Shown: piece after piece, positions 59,234-64,000 of the stretch
Position numbering within the stretch: the stretch's first letter is position 1
Layout of the letters: every line of letters starts with the position of its first letter
NCBI GenBank assembly: GCA_049664225.1
Contig: JBATEX010000145.1
Span: 1-64,000 of the forward strand
DNA length: 64,000 nucleotides
Reading direction: 5' to 3'
Source: JAUVRX01 sp049664225
Lineage (GTDB): Bacteria > Acidobacteriota > Thermoanaerobaculia > Multivoradales > JAHEKO01
Notes under the pieces: generated by a model
Told to the model about the DNA's origin: nothing
Seen by the model: the letters and a program-made list of their open reading frames with translations, nothing else
Databases searched by the model: none
Made by a program: the position numbers and the translations under genes

Positions 59234-59965
59234 CTACCGGGTTCCCGTCAGGGGAACAAAGGCCACTGGGAGAACATGTGTGGTTCGAACTACACCCGAT
59301 TCGTCCTTTTCCACCAGGGTCAGCTGCTGCACGGAGAACGGTCCTCCTACGGGTATTACCAGCACTCCCCCAGGCTCGAGTTGCGCCACCAGTGGTGGTG
59401 GAATCGTTGGTGACGCAGCTGTCACGATGACTGCGTCAAAAGGCGCTTCTTCCTCCCATCCGTAGTACCCGTCTCCGACTCGGCTCGCGATCTCCGAGTA
59501 GCCCAACTCCGCAAACCTCTTCGCCACCTCGCTTCCCAGCTCTGGAATGATCTCGATCGTGAAGACGCGCGCCCCCATTTCCGCCAGGACCGCAGCCTGG
59601 TATCCAGATCCGGTGCCTATCTCCAGGACTTTCGCGTCCCCTGCCAACCCGAGCAGATCGGTCATCAGGGCCACGATGTACGGCTGCGAGATCGTCTGGC
59701 CATAGCCAATCGGCAGCGGCCGATTGTCGTAAGCATGCCGACGCAGCTCGGGCGGCACGAACTCGTGTCGTGGCACTCGGGCCATCGCCTTCATGACGCG
59801 ACTGTCCAGAGCCTCCCTGCCGGTCTCGCGGGCGGTGAGCCGGGTGTCTGCCTCGATCTCCTGCAACATCCGCTGATGAGCCTTCTGATAGCCCTCAGCT
59901 TGAACGGCCGGCGCTCCTGGGAGAAGCAGGCTCACCAGCAGCAGGGCAAGAAACCCTCTTCTCAT
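59234..59965 (-). CDS. pcm: Exported protein-L-isoaspartate O-methyltransferase (PCMT)
   Basis: 243 aa. The PCMT pattern is clear: VPRHEFVPPELRRHAYDNRP, IGYGQTISQPYIVALMTDLL and SAM motif VLEIGTGSGYQAAVLA. It repairs isoaspartyl residues in damaged proteins. Unlike the cytoplasmic enzyme, it has a typical signal peptide (FLALLLVSLLLPGAPAVQAE), which would send it to the periplasm. The same cell fraction lacks SAM, so either SAM reaches it or the export is non-classical. Good ribosome-binding site (GAGGAGGG) at the start. Confidence 0.9.
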   Translation of the reverse strand: MRRGFLALLLVSLLLPGAPAVQAEGYQKAHQRMLQEIEADTRLTARETGREALDSRVMKAMARVPRHEFVPPELRRHAYDNRPLPIGYGQTISQPYIVALMTDLLGLAGDAKVLEIGTGSGYQAAVLAEMGARVFTIEIIPELGSEVAKRFAELGYSEIASRVGDGYYGWEEEAPFDAVIVTAASPTIPPPLVAQLEPGGVLVIPVGGPFSVQQLTLVEKDESGVVRTTHVLPVAFVPLTGTR

Positions 59966-60194
59966 TGGATCCCTCCTCTACCTTCAGAGAACAACCCACC
60001 ACGGCATCCGAATTTCCAGAAGGCGTCTCGATGTTCGAGGTCATGGACAATTCGGGACGAATCCACCGACCTTTCCTGAGCATCCAACCGACGACCCGAT
60101 GAGCTAGGATTGGATGTCCCGTGACGCCCGGCTGGCTGACCGCAACCCGAGGCCTCCCAACAACCCTGGGTTGCCCCTCACTACGGAGCTACAC
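59966..60194. other. Divergent intergenic region between pcm and the YVTN gene
   Basis: 229 bp. It holds the start signals of both genes; no hairpin or promoter was identified. Confidence 0.4.
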
Positions 60195-61268
60195 ATGCGC
60201 CCATCCACTTCGTCCTCGCTTCTCTTCGCAGCGTTTGTCGTCGCGATGGCCCTGGTCCCGAGCGGTAGCGGCGCTCAGACCCTTCTCGTGGCCAACAAGA
60301 CCGACAATACGGTGGATCTCATCGATGTGGCCAGCGGAGAGTCTGTGGCGACTCTTCCAACCGGCATGGCGCCGCACGAGATCGCGGTCTCGTCCGATGG
60401 ATCGCTCGCCGTCATCAGCAACTATGGGAATCGGGACGAGCCCGGCTCCAGCCTGACGATCGTCGATGTACCGGGTGCCAGGGTGCTCCGCACAGTCGAT
60501 CTCGGAGAGCACTCGAGACCTCACGGTGTGGCCTGGATCGGCGAGAATCGGGTCGCCGTTACCACGGAGGGCAGCGCACATCTTCTGGTGGTCGATATCG
60601 AAGCGGGCAGAGTCGTCGATCAGATATCGACCCAACAGGAGATCTCCCACATGGTGGCCACTACGCCGGAAGGTGGCAGGGCGTTCGTAGCCAATATCGG
60701 TTCAGGAACCGTAACCGCCATCGATCTCGAGGTCGGCGCCAAGCTCGCTGATGTCGAGACCGGCGAGGGCGCCGAAGGCATCGCCGTCACCCCCGATGGG
60801 AGCGAAGTCTGGATCACCAATCGCGCCGCGGACACCATTACCATCATTGACTCACAGAGCCTGGAGATCCTGGACAGAGTCGCCTGTAGCGGCTTTCCGA
60901 TTCGCGTCGCCATCACACCCGACGGCGGCAAGGCCCTGGTCTCGGTCGCTCGAGCCGGCGAGGTGGTGGTCTTCGACGTTGAGCAGCGCAGTGAGCTGAC
61001 GCGTCGCAAACTGGATCTCAGTACCGTCCCCGATGCCAGCACTCGCCTTTTCGGCGACAGCTTCGGAGAGAGCCCGGTGCCTGTCGGCCTGGTTATCCAC
61101 CCAACCGGTGATTTGGCATGGGTGGCGGCAACTCAAGCCGACGCCGTCGTCGTCATCGACACCGAGGACCTGGAAGTCCAAGACCTCCTGCGGGCCGGCA
61201 AGGAGCCCGATGGGATGTCTTACAGCCCGATTTCAGTGGCAAGCGAACGAAGACCCGGGGCTCAATAG
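60195..61268 (+). CDS. Exported YVTN-type beta-propeller protein
   Basis: 357 aa with a signal peptide (LLFAAFVVAMALVPSGSGAQ). Repeats in the pattern of YVTN propellers run throughout: LLVANKTDNTVDLIDVASGE, AHLLVVDIEAGRVVDQI, RAFVANIGSGTVTAIDLEVG, EVWITNRAADTITIIDSQSL. Seven blades are likely. It is probably a periplasmic binding or scaffold protein. ATG 60195 has GGAG upstream. It is convergent with the nitronate monooxygenase gene, with a 7-bp tail overlap. Confidence 0.87.
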   Translation: MRPSTSSSLLFAAFVVAMALVPSGSGAQTLLVANKTDNTVDLIDVASGESVATLPTGMAPHEIAVSSDGSLAVISNYGNRDEPGSSLTIVDVPGARVLRTVDLGEHSRPHGVAWIGENRVAVTTEGSAHLLVVDIEAGRVVDQISTQQEISHMVATTPEGGRAFVANIGSGTVTAIDLEVGAKLADVETGEGAEGIAVTPDGSEVWITNRAADTITIIDSQSLEILDRVACSGFPIRVAITPDGGKALVSVARAGEVVVFDVEQRSELTRRKLDLSTVPDASTRLFGDSFGESPVPVGLVIHPTGDLAWVAATQADAVVVIDTEDLEVQDLLRAGKEPDGMSYSPISVASERRPGAQ

Positions 61269-62278
61269 GCACGGGCACTGCGCAACACGGCGTCAGCAAA
61301 GCGCTCCACGACAACCCCGGTGGGCTCGATGGCCTCGATGCCTTCGACGCTCTTGCCAGCCTGCAGATAGTCACGATAGGAGAACGAGCGAACCGAAGAC
61401 CGCTTCAGACTCCACAATGCCTGCAGAGAGTAGACCATCCTCATCCAGTGCTTCGTCTTGCGACCCTTGAGCAGCCAGCGCGCCACCGGGCCAGCGCTGG
61501 TGCCAACCTTGTCGATGTAGGGCGTGCGGATCACCGAGACGGGCACACCCGTAATGCGTTCGGTAAGGACGATATCTTCGGCCCTCGCCCTGACAATAGC
61601 GCGCTTGTAGTCGTCGCTCGCGCGACACTCCGGTGTGGCGATGAACCGAGTACCCATTTGAACCGCCGCGTAGCCGTTCCGCAGAGCTCGCTCGAATTCC
61701 CCTTCGTCCCCCACTCCACCGGCGCAGACCAGAGGGACCTCCAGATCCCCGAGCTCATCGAGGAGCTGTTTAGCTCCTTTGGCCCCAGCGTGGCCCCCCG
61801 CCCGGTTGTTGACGGCGATCAGGCCATCGACGCCGGCCTCCAGTCCCTTGTCCGCCCACCTGCGTTCGGTCACGTCGTGGTAGACGAGCCCGCCCACCTG
61901 GTGGACCTTGTCCACCACCCAGCGAGGGTTCCCCAGGGATGTCACAAAGAAGCGGATGCCCTCCTCCAGAGCGACATCGACGTAGCCCTGCATGCGGTCC
62001 ATGTAGACCTTTGAAGAGCGCTCGACGACTACGTTCAAGCCGACAGGTTTGGCGGTCAGGCGCCTGATCGTCGCCAGGCCTTGCCTGAACTCGTGTCCAT
62101 GAACATAGACGAGCGATAGCGGCTGAATGATGCCCATGCCACCCGCCTCCGACACCGCTGCCACCAGCTCCGGGTTGCTGCACGGGTACATGGCACCGCA
62201 AATCAACGGGACCTCGATCTTCAACTGCCTGCTGACCACCGTCTCGAGAGCGTCTCGTCGCGAATCTCTTTCACTCAC
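61262..62278 (-). CDS. Nitronate monooxygenase-like FMN oxidoreductase
   Basis: 338 aa TIM-barrel flavoprotein of the NMO/2-nitropropane dioxygenase family: IEVPLICGAMYPCSNPELVA, GGMGIIQPLS, NNRAGGHAGAKG, VPLVCAGGVGDEGEFERALR and VQMGTRFIATPE are hallmark segments. It oxidises propionate-3-nitronate or related alkyl nitronates. GTG 62278 is a tentative start; no strong ribosome-binding site is found, and TTG 62338 is possible. The C-terminal helix (~275-338) is unusually long and basic. Confidence 0.88.
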   Translation of the reverse strand: MSERDSRRDALETVVSRQLKIEVPLICGAMYPCSNPELVAAVSEAGGMGIIQPLSLVYVHGHEFRQGLATIRRLTAKPVGLNVVVERSSKVYMDRMQGYVDVALEEGIRFFVTSLGNPRWVVDKVHQVGGLVYHDVTERRWADKGLEAGVDGLIAVNNRAGGHAGAKGAKQLLDELGDLEVPLVCAGGVGDEGEFERALRNGYAAVQMGTRFIATPECRASDDYKRAIVRARAEDIVLTERITGVPVSVIRTPYIDKVGTSAGPVARWLLKGRKTKHWMRMVYSLQALWSLKRSSVRSFSYRDYLQAGKSVEGIEAIEPTGVVVERFADAVLRSARAY

Positions 62279-62373
62279 GATGTTGTCTCGCAGTAGGATG
62301 TGAACAAGCTGCGAGTGCGGGAAGTCCCGGCGCGGCAACAGGCCGCGGGGCGGCGTGTGAAACGGAGGTCGAT

Positions 62374-62568
62374 ATGGGTAGAGGCGATCCGATGCTGGGC
62401 AATCTTCTCTTCATGCTCTTCACAGCCATCAGCGTCGTGGGTACCTACTTCATTGCGCAGCATTTTCACTCCCGCCGGCTGGCCGTCATCTTGTCGCTAG
62501 CTGTCCTGGCCTTCTACGCCGTCCTCTACTTCGCGCTCGAAGCCTTCATGCAATGGCTCGGACTCTGA
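62374..62568 (+). CDS. Small two-TM membrane protein
   Basis: 64 aa. Strong GGAGGT ribosome-binding site seven bases before ATG. Two membrane helices (~9-27, ~37-55). Unknown function. It may be translated independently; it sits alone between convergent-oriented neighbours. Confidence 0.6.
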   Translation: MGRGDPMLGNLLFMLFTAISVVGTYFIAQHFHSRRLAVILSLAVLAFYAVLYFALEAFMQWLGL

Positions 62569-62595
62569 GGGTGATTCCCCAACGCCACAATCCGC

Positions 62596-64000
62596 TCAGT
62601 GCAAGTAGTTCGGGCTGGACCAGGCAGTACCTCCATCCGCCTGGACCGCCCTCGCATAGACATATTCTCCTGGATGGAGACCCACCAAGGTTCGTACGAA
62701 GCTGCATTCTGTCTGTTCATCGCAGGCAACGCTCAAGTGCACCTGACCGCTGCGGATGACATCGATCCTGTCCAGGGGGCCTTGTGCCACGACTCTCACC
62801 GACAGCTCGACATCTTGTCCAGCCGCGGAGTCCTTTTTCAGGCCAGCGAGCTCGATGTCGTCTCCCATGGGCTGCCCACCTAGCCGGGTAGCCAGAACGA
62901 TGCGCGGTCCGTTGGTCGCGTAGACGCGTCGAGACCTCAGGGCCCGCAGGATACCTTCCCTCGTCAGATCCTCGGCGAGAAATGCGGCCAGCCCACCAGA
63001 CGGTGACGCCAGGTGGGCCAAACCCGGATGCCCGTCATGGCTGTCGCCGCTGCCCACGAATCCGAACTTGAAGCCCCGATCGAGAACGTCGCGCACGAAG
63101 TTGCCGGGCAGCGGACTGTAGATGAGACCGGGCGAGTCCATTGCCTCGCTGCTGCCATGAACCGAGACGATCTCGGTGATCGGCTCCAGCTCCGGATCTG
63201 GAGGAAACTCCCAGTTTGTCGGAATCGGGCCGCCTGCCGAATGGTGGGCCACTGTCAAGGCGGGCTCGCCTCGCAGAGCGTCCCAAAGCTGATCCGGCGA
63301 TTCGAAATCCGGATCCACAGAGCTCAATACCTCCCCCTCGGAGCTGAAGTACAGGACATGTCGATGCCCGTGTATCCAGCTCGTCCATTCGTAGCCCAGC
63401 AGGGTGACAAACTCCCCGGCTCGATAGAAACTCTCGACCTGCCGACGGATCTCGGACCAGAACTCCGGATTGAGGGCCAGGGGCTCCATACCCCAGTGGT
63501 CATGGTCCGTCAGGGCGACTACATCCAGACCGGCAACATCTCGGGCGTATCCGAAATAGTCTTCAACGGTCCCGGTACCGTCCGACAACGCTGAGTGACC
63601 ATGCAGATCGCCCCAGACGATGCTCTCGCCGTCCGACGAGACAACGAGGGGATTGCTCGTCGCCTGCAGGTCGTACGGGCCCGTCGCTTCGATCCTGAAG
63701 ATACCCTCGTTCTCGACAGTCGCCTCCAGTTGAAGAACACCTCGCTGGACGGATGTCATTTCAACGACTGCTGGTAAATCGCGGAAGCCCTCCGCTCGCA
63801 GCGAGATCTCTCCTTCGACCTTCACGCCGGCACTTCCGGTGGCGTCGAGAATCGAAACTCGAATGCTGAACTGCTCCCCTGGCCGGGCCGTCGATGGCAG
63901 GATTACGACCATTTGCGCCGCGGGCCCAGCCAAAACCCTGACATTCAACGGTCCTGGCACCAGCTTTCGCACGCCATCGCCATTGCCATCGACAGCGACA
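62596..64000 (-). CDS. PHP-domain metallohydrolase (CehA/McbA-like), partial
   Basis: Runs off the right edge; at least 467 aa visible. The upstream part reads VDGNGDGVRKLVPGP, an FG-GAP-like piece, then an Ig-like region. The PHP core has the metal motifs DLHGHSALSDG, TDHDHWG, VAHHSAGG and GSGDSHDG. Similar proteins hydrolyse carbamate or phosphoester bonds, exported or not. The stop is at 62596. Confidence 0.82.
   Translation of the reverse strand, partial: VAVDGNGDGVRKLVPGPLNVRVLAGPAAQMVVILPSTARPGEQFSIRVSILDATGSAGVKVEGEISLRAEGFRDLPAVVEMTSVQRGVLQLEATVENEGIFRIEATGPYDLQATSNPLVVSSDGESIVWGDLHGHSALSDGTGTVEDYFGYARDVAGLDVVALTDHDHWGMEPLALNPEFWSEIRRQVESFYRAGEFVTLLGYEWTSWIHGHRHVLYFSSEGEVLSSVDPDFESPDQLWDALRGEPALTVAHHSAGGPIPTNWEFPPDPELEPITEIVSVHGSSEAMDSPGLIYSPLPGNFVRDVLDRGFKFGFVGSGDSHDGHPGLAHLASPSGGLAAFLAEDLTREGILRALRSRRVYATNGPRIVLATRLGGQPMGDDIELAGLKKDSAAGQDVELSVRVVAQGPLDRIDVIRSGQVHLSVACDEQTECSFVRTLVGLHPGEYVYARAVQADGGTAWSSPNYLH

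Noticed and set aside
1..64000. CRISPR arrays, rRNA, tRNA, phage or integrase genes
   Set aside because: None seen on reading both strands; the only repeat family found is the inverted MITE-like pair.

Overview
The window is a 64-kb piece of a G+C-rich (about 60% by eye) Gram-negative-type bacterial chromosome. I see no rRNA, tRNA, CRISPR array, phage genes or transposase. Outer-membrane and periplasmic lipoproteins, an exported BNR-repeat protein, FG-GAP/VCBS proteins, LemA/TPM proteins, a fused CcsBA cytochrome c synthase, DUF885 and DUF2911 proteins, a bactofilin, and dense FHA/Ser-Thr kinase/c-di-GMP signalling all fit Acidobacteriota (for example a Thermoanaerobaculia-like lineage). That placement is inference; no phylogenetic marker was analysed.

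Layout. 1-10.7 kb: amidase, YhhN-like lysoplasmalogenase, an XRE repressor with a textbook operator plus a conserved unknown, an AlaX-type editing hydrolase, an FHA-EAL fusion and a large Asp-box propeller protein. This block is bracketed by two inverted copies of a ~181-bp MITE-like element (1-139, truncated by the window edge, and 10448-10628). 10.7-16.3 kb: NmrA-like reductase, a translationally coupled lemA-TPM-TPM operon and ccsBA. 16.3-27.5 kb: DUF885 and FG-GAP proteins, DUF2911, an SPL-like radical SAM enzyme, an FHA-protease fusion and a DUF434 protein.

27.6-36 kb is an envelope/signalling region. A GlrR/GlrK/QseG-like two-component operon is divergent from a bactofilin-OmpA operon that has a near-consensus sigma-54 promoter and a perfect upstream palindrome. 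It is followed by a lipoprotein methyltransferase, a transmembrane Ser/Thr kinase with a structured leader, and a zinc-ribbon FHA protein. 36.3-43 kb: EamA exporter, diguanylate cyclase, a Trm9-like methyltransferase divergent from a bacterial Elp3 (a plausible minimal mcm5U34 tRNA-modification module) and an RpoD-family sigma factor.

43-64 kb: amidohydrolase, RsbW-like ATPase, arginase and a hybrid PAS kinase. Next comes a lipid-reduction locus: an acyl-ACP-reductase-like domain fused to an unusual N-terminal domain and a C-terminal membrane anchor, a classical SDR, and a fatty-acyl reductase-like protein. The rest is a radical SAM enzyme, a cytidylate-kinase-like protein, a membrane spermidine-synthase-like protein, an exported PCMT, a YVTN propeller, a nitronate monooxygenase and a partial PHP-domain protein. 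The strongest leads are the Elp3/Trm9 pair, the AAR fusion with its neighbours, the sigma-54/bactofilin regulatory unit and the inverted MITEs.
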